A DNA stretch of 64,000 nt from Mycobacterium sp. D16Q13. GTDB lineage: Bacteria; Actinomycetota; Actinomycetes; Mycobacteriales; Mycobacteriaceae. The DNA lies in the NCBI RefSeq assembly GCF_002013375.1, contig NZ_MAEW01000010.1:124001-188000 (forward strand). Direction: 5' to 3'. A program made the translations under genes and the position numbers. Below, one piece after another: positions 37,204-45,382 of the stretch. The notes beneath the pieces are model-generated. The model made no database searches and was not told the origin of the DNA. It saw only the letters and a list, made by a program, of their open reading frames with translations. How positions within the stretch are numbered: the first letter of the stretch is position 1; the number at the start of each line of letters is the position of its first letter.

Positions 37204-37887
37204 ATGAGCATGCGCCGGGCCTCGGTACTGACTCTCACCACGATGACCATCGGCGGGGTTATCGGCATCATCGTGTCCCTCATCCTGAACGTGTTCGTGT
37301 TCGATGAGTACGACGCCTACGGCGAGGTGAAGATCCCAGGCAACACGCGGCTGGAACTGCCGGCCGGCGAGGTGACCATCAGCTTCCACTCCTGGGTGTC
37401 CGGCGACAACGGGCTGCTCATCCCCCAGCTTGGCCTGTCCATCTTTCCTCCCGACGGGGTGGCAGAACCCCAGGTCCGCGAGAGCATTGGAAGTTCGACA
37501 ACGGTGAACGGTGATGCCCACCGCCGGGTGTGGGTCGCGCAGATCTCCGCCGCCGGTACGTACGACGTGCAGGTCGAGGGCGAGGTCAACGGGTTCGTCA
37601 ATCCACGCCTCGCCTTCGGCCACGGCAGCCCGTATTGGCCTCTCACCTGGGGCTTCGCCGGATTGTTCGGGGCCGCGGCGCTGGGCTGGATCGCCTATCT
37701 GCTGACGAGATCACGGACTGTCCGCCCATCACCCCCGGTAACCGCACAGCCGGGCACATCCTATGAACCCACTGATGATGGAATTCGCATTGAGCAACTC
37801 AAATCTCTTGCTGCCCTGCGTGATTCCGGCGCGTTGACCGATGCGGAGTTCGAGTCAGAGAAGCGGCGACTCCTCGACGGCGGCTAG
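37204..37887 (+). CDS. Membrane protein with SHOCT domain
   Basis: 227 residues. An N-terminal membrane segment (TMTIGGVIGIIVSLILNVFV) is followed by an extracytoplasmic beta-rich domain of about 120 residues and a second membrane segment near residue 150. The C-terminus IEQLKSLAALRDSGALTDAEFE is a SHOCT motif, a short helical hairpin often at protein ends. Unknown function. Divergent from the acyl-CoA dehydrogenase. Confidence 0.82.
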   Translation: MSMRRASVLTLTTMTIGGVIGIIVSLILNVFVFDEYDAYGEVKIPGNTRLELPAGEVTISFHSWVSGDNGLLIPQLGLSIFPPDGVAEPQVRESIGSSTTVNGDAHRRVWVAQISAAGTYDVQVEGEVNGFVNPRLAFGHGSPYWPLTWGFAGLFGAAALGWIAYLLTRSRTVRPSPPVTAQPGTSYEPTDDGIRIEQLKSLAALRDSGALTDAEFESEKRRLLDGG

Positions 37888-37904
37888 TCGATACGATTCC
37901 CTGT

Positions 37905-38588
37905 ATGGGCGTCATCTACCTGGTCCGGCATGGCCAGGCTGCCAACTACTCCAGCAGCCCCGATAGCCCGTTGACCGGCGCCGGACAGCGACAGGCCGAC
38001 GCCGTGGCGGCCGAGCTGGCTCGCCGCGGCCTCAGTGGCGCCCGGCTCCTGCATGGCGGGATGAAGCGGCAACGGCAGACCGGTGAGGCCATCGCGGTCG
38101 CTCTGGGATCCGAGCCGCAACAGGACGAGCGTTGGGATGAGTACGACTACAAGGAGATTGTCGGCAACTCGCGGATGCGCCGCCTCGCGTCGGTCAACAC
38201 CGTCAAGAGCCTGGCCAAAGGTGACACCCAGGCCATTCTGGAAGACGGCCTAGCGAAATGGGCAAGCACCGATTCATCCGGTGGCTACGCAGAGAGCTAC
38301 ACCCGCTTCCAGCAGCGCGTGCTGGCCGCCATGGCCGACGCCGCCAAGCGCGACGGTGACACCGTGGTGGCCACGTCCGCCGGAGTCATCGGGATGATCG
38401 TCGCGGACCTCTGGGCCACAGATAGCGGCGGGCGCGTATCGAATTGGCTTACCGCACAACGTGTTGTCATCAACTCGTCGATCACCTCGCTGGTCAACGG
38501 CAAGCGCGGCGTGAGCCTGCTCGCCTTCAACGACCACACCCATCTGATCGGCGATGGCGGCAACCGGGATTTGGTGACCTACCGCTAG
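37905..38588 (+). CDS. Histidine phosphatase superfamily protein lacking the second catalytic histidine
   Basis: 227 residues. The phosphoryl-accepting motif LVRHGQA (H9) and a second arginine region (HGGMKRQRQTG) are present. In the usual enzymes a second histidine sits in a VSHGG-type segment; here the aligned stretch is VVATSAGVIG (residues 154-163) with S158 in its place. The protein may therefore be a weak phosphatase, use another acid, or bind phosphate esters without cleaving them. It follows the SHOCT gene by 17 bases and its stop shares CTAG (38585-38588) with the convergent lipoprotein. Confidence 0.88.
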   Translation: MGVIYLVRHGQAANYSSSPDSPLTGAGQRQADAVAAELARRGLSGARLLHGGMKRQRQTGEAIAVALGSEPQQDERWDEYDYKEIVGNSRMRRLASVNTVKSLAKGDTQAILEDGLAKWASTDSSGGYAESYTRFQQRVLAAMADAAKRDGDTVVATSAGVIGMIVADLWATDSGGRVSNWLTAQRVVINSSITSLVNGKRGVSLLAFNDHTHLIGDGGNRDLVTYR

Positions 38589-39094
38589 TCCTCGTTGGCG
38601 CAGGGGGACGACGCGGTGACCACATACACGTGGACCCCATTGCCGCGCACGTCTTCACGTGCGCTCACGATGTAGCCGGCATCATCACGATAGGTCCGGC
38701 TGTTGTGCGGCTCGGGCTCCGGCCGCTTGCTTTCTTGGCGGCGAAATCCCTTGCCCGACAGTGATTCGAGGCGATCCAGCACGCCAGAGATCAGCTCCGG
38801 AGTGGGGTCTGCGAAATCGCGCTGCAGACGCAACCACCACGGCGGGCCCTCCGGGAGGGCCGAGTTGTAGCTCGTCCGGCAGCCCATCCGCTCGACGTCG
38901 TTGACACCCGGCTGCACCTTCTCCGCCGTGACGAACGCCAGATTCTCGGCCGTGACCCGCAGCGCTTCGGACATCTTTACCGACGTGGGTTCCATGCTCT
39001 TACTGCCTCCTTGCTCACTGTCCGCACCGAAATTGCACGAAACCGCAACCAGCATCGTCAATCCCGCCACTGCGGCCGTCCATGCGCGCCTCAT
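38585..39094 (-). CDS. Predicted lipoprotein, possible immunity protein of the DUF1023 hydrolase
   Basis: 169 residues from ATG 39094, which overlaps the hydrolase stop (ATGA). Signal and lipobox (AGLTMLVAVSCNFG) give lipidation at about residue 20. Two further cysteines in the mature part may form a disulfide (C near residue 71 and one near the C-terminus). The last gene of a coupled three-gene unit after a T7SS-like small protein and a lipase-type protein. A surface lipoprotein made together with a secreted lipase fits an immunity or chaperone role; this is inference. Confidence 0.85.
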   Translation of the reverse strand: MRRAWTAAVAGLTMLVAVSCNFGADSEQGGSKSMEPTSVKMSEALRVTAENLAFVTAEKVQPGVNDVERMGCRTSYNSALPEGPPWWLRLQRDFADPTPELISGVLDRLESLSGKGFRRQESKRPEPEPHNSRTYRDDAGYIVSAREDVRGNGVHVYVVTASSPCANED

Positions 39095-40989
39095 CGAACC
39101 TGCACCTTCCGGCCAAGGCCCGGATTGTCCGTAACATGCGGATTGCCGTAAGGGTCTTCCCATTTGGGATTGGTCGGCAGCGTGAACGGGCCGATCTTGG
39201 CCCCGGACAGCCACTGATCGCCGTACGCCTTGGCGATGTCCTTCACCGACTCGTTCAAGCTGCTGTCGTCCCCGAGGTTGATGTCGACATTGTTCGACTC
39301 AATGCCGCGTTCGACATAGGAGGTCACCTCGCCGCCCTTGATCACATTCGCCATGTTCTGGAACGCATCGGACTTCGGATCATCCCAGTAGCTACCGTGC
39401 CCATTCGGGCCGAACACCACCTCACCGGGATGATTCTTGTTCTCGTCGCTGTAGTAGCCGGTATCGAGACGGGTGACTCCGGGAATCGAATCTGGGTCTC
39501 CGCCAAGCGGATTACCCGCATGCGGGTTACCGATATCGCCGTCCGGAGCCCGCGGAATCACCGGCGGAAGGTCCAGATTGACCCCGGGAAACGGAGAGAA
39601 TCGAGTGGGGATATCGCTGTCTCGTGGCGCAAGTTGTGCGGCACCGATGAGGTCGCCGGGCGCGGTCATGGAGAACCGCTGGACATTTGGATTGGGGTTG
39701 TGCCACTCGGTGCTGAGGATGCCTGTGCCCGCGGACGATGCGTACAACACGCGGTCGGCGCGTAGTCCCATCTGTTCTGCTGTGCCGACAACGGATCCGC
39801 CGTACGAGTGCCCAATGTAGGTAGTGGGCGTACCGGGCGCCTGCCGGGCGACCTCCGCGTCGAGCTCCTTGCCGAACGAGACGAGCTGCGGTGCCATCGC
39901 CAATCCGTACGACGGGTCGGTCGCCTTGTCCAGCCCCTGTGGAAAATCGTTCTCCATATAGAGGAAGACCGGCGACCCGCTCTGTTTCGCCAGATTGACG
40001 GCCGAATCGTGGTTGTTTCTACTGCCGTTGAGGTTGGTATTGGTGCCAGGGACATAGACCCCGACACCCGGCGCCCCAGGTTTGAGGTCGCCGATCTGTT
40101 CGATCATCCGGCCGTTGCCCTCCGTGGAGAACATGACGAACTTGCGATCGACCTTGAAGTCGGCGGGGGAACCTCCGGCAGGAACCGTCGCGAACGGGTC
40201 ATCCATGGGAGCGAGCATCGCCCTGAGCTGATCGACCCGCGCCTGATCGGGCGTGGGCCTCTGCAGTTCGTCGATGAGTGCGTTCCTGATATTGATCTCG
40301 TTGGCGTCCGCACGAACATCGAAGGGCACCCCGTTGGTGTTCCCCATGAACTCGGGGTCGGCGATGACCATCTGATGCACCGTCTCGGGGGGCAGCCCTT
40401 CCAGGAACGCACGACGCTCTTCCTCGGACATGCCACGCACCCGGTCGACGAGCGCATCGGGATCGATCTTCTCCCCCGTCGGCAACGTGACGTCCTGCTG
40501 CCCGTCGCGCATGGCGTCCAGATCGTTGACGGCTTCCCGCAGCTTCCTGCCGTACATCTCGTCCAGCCGAGCCACCTCGTCCAGACCCGCCTGAATCCTG
40601 CGCTGGTGGTCGGCGGCGGCCTGTGCCTTCGTCGAATCCGGGTGGCTGACCTCTCCGGTATCGGTAACCGTGAATCCCTCGGCGACAGCGGCGTCCACGT
40701 CCTGAAGCGTGTACTCCTTGGCGTGCTTGAGTGTTCGTCCCGCATCCTCGGCATCATCGGATAACCGGTTCAGGACATTCCGGACCTCCCGACCGTGGTC
40801 CAGCTCCTGGTCGACCTTGGACCGCGCCGCATCGTGCGTCTTGCCAAACCAGCCCGAGGCATCGTTGAACACACGGTCGCACGAGTCCAACGACGCGTCC
40901 AGCGTCTGGGCGTTGTCGCGAGCGATGTCAGCAGCCTTGCTGAGCGCGTCAAGATTCCAGCCCCGGAGTGCACTGATCGTCGGGCGCAT
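39091..40989 (-). CDS. DUF1023 alpha/beta hydrolase with WXG100-like N-terminal domain, probable T7SS substrate
   Basis: 632 residues. The first 120 residues are helical with a W-x-G at ASGWFGKTHDAAR, resembling WXG100/LXG export domains. After a middle segment, residues about 265-500 form an alpha/beta hydrolase (DUF1023) with VGVYVPGTNTNLNG and the nucleophile S395 in GHSYGGSVVG. No signal peptide is seen. The N-terminus of the protein overlaps the stop of the small upstream gene (ATGA), as in T7SS partner/effector pairs. It is probably a secreted lipase or esterase; target unknown. Confidence 0.87.
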   Translation of the reverse strand: MRPTISALRGWNLDALSKAADIARDNAQTLDASLDSCDRVFNDASGWFGKTHDAARSKVDQELDHGREVRNVLNRLSDDAEDAGRTLKHAKEYTLQDVDAAVAEGFTVTDTGEVSHPDSTKAQAAADHQRRIQAGLDEVARLDEMYGRKLREAVNDLDAMRDGQQDVTLPTGEKIDPDALVDRVRGMSEEERRAFLEGLPPETVHQMVIADPEFMGNTNGVPFDVRADANEINIRNALIDELQRPTPDQARVDQLRAMLAPMDDPFATVPAGGSPADFKVDRKFVMFSTEGNGRMIEQIGDLKPGAPGVGVYVPGTNTNLNGSRNNHDSAVNLAKQSGSPVFLYMENDFPQGLDKATDPSYGLAMAPQLVSFGKELDAEVARQAPGTPTTYIGHSYGGSVVGTAEQMGLRADRVLYASSAGTGILSTEWHNPNPNVQRFSMTAPGDLIGAAQLAPRDSDIPTRFSPFPGVNLDLPPVIPRAPDGDIGNPHAGNPLGGDPDSIPGVTRLDTGYYSDENKNHPGEVVFGPNGHGSYWDDPKSDAFQNMANVIKGGEVTSYVERGIESNNVDINLGDDSSLNESVKDIAKAYGDQWLSGAKIGPFTLPTNPKWEDPYGNPHVTDNPGLGRKVQVR

Positions 40990-41282
40990 CAGCGTGGCTT
41001 GAGCGCGTCGAACGACGTGGCGGTCTTCTCGTCTTGCGCCGTCACATTGGTGGCGAAGGTATCGACAAGCCCGGCCATATCCGAGAATCGGCGGGCAATC
41101 GAGGACATCGCCTTGATTCCCGGGGATGCGGTATCGCGGATGGCGGCCAGCACTTCACTTCCCGAACCCGAAGCGTCCTGAAATGAGGTCCACGGCATGT
41201 CGTTGATGTGCAGCGTCTCACTCAGCCACGTCTTGGAAATGGCCGCGAGTTCCTCGGTCCGGACACCGAACTCGTCGCTCAT
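40989..41282 (-). CDS. Small T7SS-like (EspC/WXG100-type) partner protein
   Basis: 97 residues, all-helical, no signal peptide. The pattern VRTEELAAISKTWL, a central W-x-S turn (MPWTSFQDASG) and the C-terminal MAGLVDTFATNVTAQDEKTA resemble mycobacterial ESX-secretion targets that pair with larger substrates. It precedes and overlaps the DUF1023 hydrolase. It probably forms a heterodimer with its N-terminal domain for export. Confidence 0.8.
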   Translation of the reverse strand: MSDEFGVRTEELAAISKTWLSETLHINDMPWTSFQDASGSGSEVLAAIRDTASPGIKAMSSIARRFSDMAGLVDTFATNVTAQDEKTATSFDALKPR

Positions 41283-41349
41283 GATTTCCCTCCGCTAACT
41301 CCTCATCGATGACTCTATCCAGTCAGACGTTCGGAGACGCGGATCGGTT

Positions 41350-42939
41350 TCATGCTTGTGGAGAAAGAATCAAATCGGCAGCCTTCTCGCCGAGCAACAC
41401 CGAGGGAGCATGCGTGTGACCACGGATGAGGCTCGGAATCACCGACGCATCGACCACCCGCAGTCCCCGCACACCGCGCACGGTGAGATCCGGAGCAACC
41501 ACGCTGGCCTCGTCCGTCCCCATCCGGCAGGTAGCGACAGGGTGATACAGCGTGTGTGAGTTGTTCTCCAGCGCGGCCACGAGTGTCTCCTCCAGGTTGT
41601 CGCTGGGATTTCTCGGTCGCAGGATCTTGCCGAGTATCGCCCGCATCGACGGCGTCTCGGCGATGCGGGCGGTGGTCCGCAGTCCGAACATCATGGCGGC
41701 GCGGTCCTGTCCGGCGGCATCGCTCAGGTAGCGCGGATCGATGCGCGGCTTGGCCAGCGGGTCCGGTGAGGTCAGGGTGATCGCGCCGCTGCTCTCCGGT
41801 TTGAGCAGAATCGGGCCCATCACGATGGCGTGCTCGGTGGCCTCACCCAGGCCTTCGTCGAAGAACGGTGCGGGCGCGAAGATCAGCTCCAGGTCGGGTA
41901 GCGCGAGATCGGCCCGGCTGCGCAGGAATCCGTATGCTTCCCCGACATTTGAGGTGAGCATGCCGCGATGGCGCAGGAAGTAGTTGGCGAGCTGCAGCGG
42001 TTTTTCCGCGCCGTAGAGCGAGTCGGATTCCACCGCATAGCCCACCGGGCAACACAGGTGATCGAGCAGATTCTGGCCGACCTGCGGGGCATCGACAATC
42101 ACGTCGATACCAAGCTCGGCAAGGCGCTGGGCATCACCGATCCCCGAAAGCATCAGCAGCTGAGGGGAATTGATGGCACCGCCGCTCAGAATCACCTCGC
42201 GCCGGGCTCGCACGGTATGGGTGATGCCGTCACGTACATACTCGACACCGATGGCTCTGGCGCCATCGAACAGCACCCGGCGTACCTGGGCCTCCGTGAC
42301 CACATTCAGGTTGCGCCGCCGCAGGCCGGGTTTGAGGTAACCGTCCGCGGTGCTCCACCGGCGGCCGCCGCTCTGGCACACCATGGTTTCCGAGAACCCC
42401 TTGGGTTCAGGAGTATTGGCCCGCTCGACATCAAATCCGGCCTCTTTGACGGCCTCCAGCCACGCCGCGGTGCTGGAGCGGGGGCTGCGCTGTTTGGAGA
42501 TCTTCAGCGCGCCCTCGGTGCCCTCGTCACTTTCGGTCGCGCCCTCCACCGTCTCGATGCGCTTGAAGTAGGGCGCGACATTCGCGAACGACCATTGATC
42601 GCCGGCGACAGCTGCCCAGTCGTCATAGTCGGCCGCGAATCCACGCACCCACATCATCGCGTTCATGGAGGACGAGCCGCCCAGCGTTTTTCCTCGCGGC
42701 CAATAGATCTGGCGGTTGTTCAGCTGGGGCTGCGGCTCGGTGAGATAGTCCCAGTCGACATCGCTGCGGAACAGCTTCGAGAATGCGGCGGGAATGTGAA
42801 TTCCCATGTCCTTGTCCTTGGGGCCCGCTTCCAACACCAGCACCTGATCGTTGGTGCGTTCGGAGAGCCGGGTGGCCAGCGGCGCCCCCGCCGATCCCGC
42901 GCCCACGATGACGTAGTCAGCTGCCAAGTCCTCAACCAT
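41350..42939 (-). CDS. GMC family oxidoreductase (choline dehydrogenase-like)
   Basis: 529 residues. FAD-binding motif YVIVGAGSAGAPLATRLSE (residues 9-27), GMC signature 1 PRGKTLGGSSSMNAMM, signature 2 SGGAINSPQLLMLSGIG, and the catalytic histidine pair region NSHTLYHPVATCRMG. It oxidises an alcohol to an aldehyde. Substrates of such proteins include choline and alkanols; the presence of an osmolyte importer 12 kb away is too weak a link to choose. Confidence 0.93.
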   Translation of the reverse strand: MVEDLAADYVIVGAGSAGAPLATRLSERTNDQVLVLEAGPKDKDMGIHIPAAFSKLFRSDVDWDYLTEPQPQLNNRQIYWPRGKTLGGSSSMNAMMWVRGFAADYDDWAAVAGDQWSFANVAPYFKRIETVEGATESDEGTEGALKISKQRSPRSSTAAWLEAVKEAGFDVERANTPEPKGFSETMVCQSGGRRWSTADGYLKPGLRRRNLNVVTEAQVRRVLFDGARAIGVEYVRDGITHTVRARREVILSGGAINSPQLLMLSGIGDAQRLAELGIDVIVDAPQVGQNLLDHLCCPVGYAVESDSLYGAEKPLQLANYFLRHRGMLTSNVGEAYGFLRSRADLALPDLELIFAPAPFFDEGLGEATEHAIVMGPILLKPESSGAITLTSPDPLAKPRIDPRYLSDAAGQDRAAMMFGLRTTARIAETPSMRAILGKILRPRNPSDNLEETLVAALENNSHTLYHPVATCRMGTDEASVVAPDLTVRGVRGLRVVDASVIPSLIRGHTHAPSVLLGEKAADLILSPQA

Positions 42940-43028
42940 GTGGGGGACGGTAGCGGACTGGACACCGCGCCGGGAAGCTTCTGGTACGGGACGTCCCAGG
43001 TGCGACCGCCACGGTTACCCGCAGGCGT

Positions 43029-43253
43029 CTACGGGTACACCCGGTAACAGTTCGTCCCGCCGATGCCGAGCACATACACGGTGTCGCAGCGCGTGAAACT
43101 GCCGTCGGGCGCGTAGTCCGACTCGCAGACGCCGCCACCGTTACCCCACACCACAACGTTTCCGCACGGAGCCGCCGCGGCCGGACCTGCCAGCGCGACG
43201 CCCCCGGCCGCCAGCACGGCGGCGATACCCACTGAGGCCAGTAGTTTCCGCAT
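43029..43253 (-). CDS. Small secreted cysteine-containing protein
   Basis: 74 residues. Signal peptide of about 27 residues (VLAAGGVALAGPAAAAP), then a mature part of 47 residues with four cysteines, probably two disulfides. No known family. It is divergent from a TetR gene; the tandem palindromes between them may control both. Confidence 0.78.
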   Translation of the reverse strand: MRKLLASVGIAAVLAAGGVALAGPAAAAPCGNVVVWGNGGGVCESDYAPDGSFTRCDTVYVLGIGGTNCYRVYP

Positions 43254-43314
43254 GTCAGTTGCCTCTTCTTCATGCTCCCGGCCTCACCCTGACGCCGGAT
43301 CTACCCTTAGAACG

Positions 43315-43348
43315 TTTCCTTTTTTGGAAAAGTTTCCCTAAATGGAAG
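43315..43348. promoter_or_regulatory. Two tandem palindromes TTTCC-N6-GGAAR
   Basis: TTTCC-N6-GGAAA at 43315-43330 and TTTCC-N6-GGAAG at 43333-43348 are spaced by 18 bases, in the 113-base gap between a secreted protein gene and a TetR gene, ending 18 bases before the TetR start. The arrangement fits binding of two TetR dimers side by side and autoregulation. Confidence 0.6.
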
Positions 43349-43366
43349 GTTTGTTACTATGGCCAC

Positions 43367-43972
43367 ATGCCACCGACCAGCGGCCTGCGCGAGCAGAAAA
43401 AGTCCGAGACCAAGCTGGCGCTGAGCCGCGCCGCCCTGGAACTGGCACTGGACCGGGGCGACCTTGCGGCGGTCACGGTCGACGAGATCGCGGACGCTGC
43501 GCGCGTCTCGTCGCGTACCTTTCGCAACTACTTCACCAGCAAGGAAGACGCCGTACTGTTCTTGATGCGCCAGTACGGCGACACCGGAGTGGAGCTGCTG
43601 TGCTCACGCCCCGACGAGGAACCGATCATCGATTCACTCGAGGCAACCATGTTGGGCCTGGTCACCTCCGAGGCCATCGATACCGTTGTCGCGGTCACGC
43701 GCCTCGCCAAGCTGAGCCCCGGATTGGCCGCCCACGCCGCGGCAGAACCAAGCAACGAGGACGGCTCCGTGCTTGCCGAAGTCGCGCGGCGCACCGGCCT
43801 GGACCGCGACCTCGACCTGTATCCGCGCCTGGTCTGCAATGCCGCCTACGCGGTGCTTTCGACGATCATCCAGTTGGCAAGCACCGATACGGGACTGCAG
43901 GGAGAACCCGAAGAGATTGTCCGACAGGGCTTCCGACAGCTGCGCGGCGGGCTATCGACGCCTGGGGCCTAG
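43367..43972 (+). CDS. TetR family regulator
   Basis: 201 residues from ATG 43367; the longer open frame would run over the operator. HTH region VTVDEIADAARVSSRTFRNY, followed by a MftR-type C-terminal domain. Mycobacterial proteins of this type start with a similar GLREQKKSETKLALSRAAL stretch. It probably controls itself and the divergent small secreted protein. Confidence 0.9.
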   Translation: MPPTSGLREQKKSETKLALSRAALELALDRGDLAAVTVDEIADAARVSSRTFRNYFTSKEDAVLFLMRQYGDTGVELLCSRPDEEPIIDSLEATMLGLVTSEAIDTVVAVTRLAKLSPGLAAHAAAEPSNEDGSVLAEVARRTGLDRDLDLYPRLVCNAAYAVLSTIIQLASTDTGLQGEPEEIVRQGFRQLRGGLSTPGA

Positions 43973-44009
43973 GAATGGGTCACATGATGACGGGCCGGGG
44001 GGGACCGGA

Positions 44010-44507
44010 CTACCGCTGCGTGATGATCTGCTCTCGCAAGATGTCGGCGTGGCCGCAATGCTGTGCCAACTCCCTGAGCACATGCAAGTACACCCAGCGC
44101 AAGGGCAATGGACCTCGCCTGTTGCCCATGACCAGATCGTCCAGGGCAAGTGGAGCGACCCGTTGCTTCGACGCGGCACAAGCATCGCGGTATCGGCGCT
44201 GGACAGACAGGATGTCATCTGCGGGTTCCAGAACAAACGACTCGTCGGGAGTCAAGGGAAGTCTCAGATCAGCGCGGGAGCGACATGTGATCGCCTCGTT
44301 GAACCACACCCCCTCCACAAACGTCACATGCTTGACCAAACCGAGGAGCGTGGTGCGGGAAGGAACCAGCGAGCGCCGGGCCTCCTCCTCGGTCAAACCA
44401 TCGAGACAATCGTGGAGCAAGGACCTGTGCTCATCGAGGAACACATCGAACTGATCGCGAAGACTCGCGCCAAACGTAGCTAACTCCGTCGTACGCGCCG
44501 CCGTCAT
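44010..44507 (-). CDS. DinB family protein (DUF664)
   Basis: 165 residues. A four-helix bundle with the metal-binding triad: H in GLVKHVTFVEGVWF, then two histidines in WVYLHVLRELAQHCGHAD. DinB-like enzymes include thiol-dependent S-transferases; in mycobacteria several use mycothiol. Substrate unknown. Stands alone between TetR and an SRPBCC gene. Confidence 0.88.
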   Translation of the reverse strand: MTAARTTELATFGASLRDQFDVFLDEHRSLLHDCLDGLTEEEARRSLVPSRTTLLGLVKHVTFVEGVWFNEAITCRSRADLRLPLTPDESFVLEPADDILSVQRRYRDACAASKQRVAPLALDDLVMGNRRGPLPLRWVYLHVLRELAQHCGHADILREQIITQR

Positions 44508-44580
44508 GCTGTAAGTCTATCGGCGCAGGTAGCGCCCCGTCTTGCGAGGCGCAGCGAACCCCTGCACCGCGCCCACGGGA

Positions 44581-45012
44581 TCACGGGCGCGGCTGATCCA
44601 GCAGTTTGGCAATGCCGTACAACTCGGTCTCCTGGATCTCTTTGACGACCCGAAGCAGAATCCGTTCATCGACGTCGTCGAGATTGACACCTCTGTTTGT
44701 CACCGTCAGCAGCGTGCCGCCCTCGTGCTCACGAAAGGCCACGTGACGTGTCCACCGGGCCGACTGCCCCGTGCCGGCGTGGGCGTGAAGCCCCAGGGTC
44801 AAATGCTCGTAGGGGACGGCGTCGAGAAACTCGACCTCGAATACACCGGTGAACCGAGTTCCCACCACCTGAACGGTGGTCATCGTGAACGTGCTCCCCA
44901 CGGTGACGTCCACCGGCGGGGTGTCAGGCTTGCCCCACCACGATGCCGGATCGACGAGAGCCGACCACACATCATGGGGAGGGTGCGGGAAATACCGTTG
45001 AACCTGTGTCAT
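44581..45012 (-). CDS. SRPBCC/AHSA1-like protein
   Basis: 143 residues. The fold pattern YFPHPPHDVWSALVDPASWW and the C-terminal helix with RILLRVVKEIQETELYGIAK match the AHSA1-type SRPBCC family. Similar to the protein at 21287 in the NxGV(D)LDD/INDHSE helix region, so probably a paralogue. Located next to two tRNA genes. Confidence 0.8.
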   Translation of the reverse strand: MTQVQRYFPHPPHDVWSALVDPASWWGKPDTPPVDVTVGSTFTMTTVQVVGTRFTGVFEVEFLDAVPYEHLTLGLHAHAGTGQSARWTRHVAFREHEGGTLLTVTNRGVNLDDVDERILLRVVKEIQETELYGIAKLLDQPRP

Positions 45013-45043
45013 AGCTTCTCACTCACTCGAGAAGAAGTCCTGG

Positions 45044-45116
45044 TGCGCCCGAAGGGATTCGAACCCCTAACCTTCTGATCCGTAGTCAGATGCTCTATCC
45101 GTTGAGCTACGGGCGC
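45044..45116 (-). tRNA. tRNA-Arg (anticodon ACG)
   Basis: The acceptor GCGCCCG pairs with CGGGCGC on the minus strand; discriminator A and an encoded CCA follow. The anticodon arm gives ACG. A34 is deaminated to inosine by TadA, encoded at 23114-23572. Confidence 0.96.
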
Positions 45117-45164
45117 GTGCTATTCAATTGTTGCAGGTCAACAGGTTTGGCCTGCAGACCGACG

Positions 45165-45253
45165 CGGAGGCGAGAGGATTTGAACCTCCGGTCCCCCGTA
45201 AAGGGGACAACTCATTAGCAGTGAGTCCCATTCGGCCGCTCTGGCACGCCTCC
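45165..45253 (-). tRNA. tRNA-Ser (anticodon GCT)
   Basis: Acceptor GGAGGCG pairs with CGCCTCC on the minus strand; discriminator G; CCA is not encoded. The anticodon loop CTGCTAA gives GCT. Long variable arm typical for serine. Lies 48 bases upstream of the tRNA-Arg gene, same strand. Confidence 0.95.
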
Positions 45254-45382
45254 TGAACTTCCCGAGCGGTACTCCGAACCCATAAATGGATTCGGAACCG
45301 CCGAGGGCACAGAGTACAGGCCCGCGCGGCCGGAAGGCAAAGCCGTCGGTCGTCGTCCGGTCCAACATGCACCGATAGTCTG

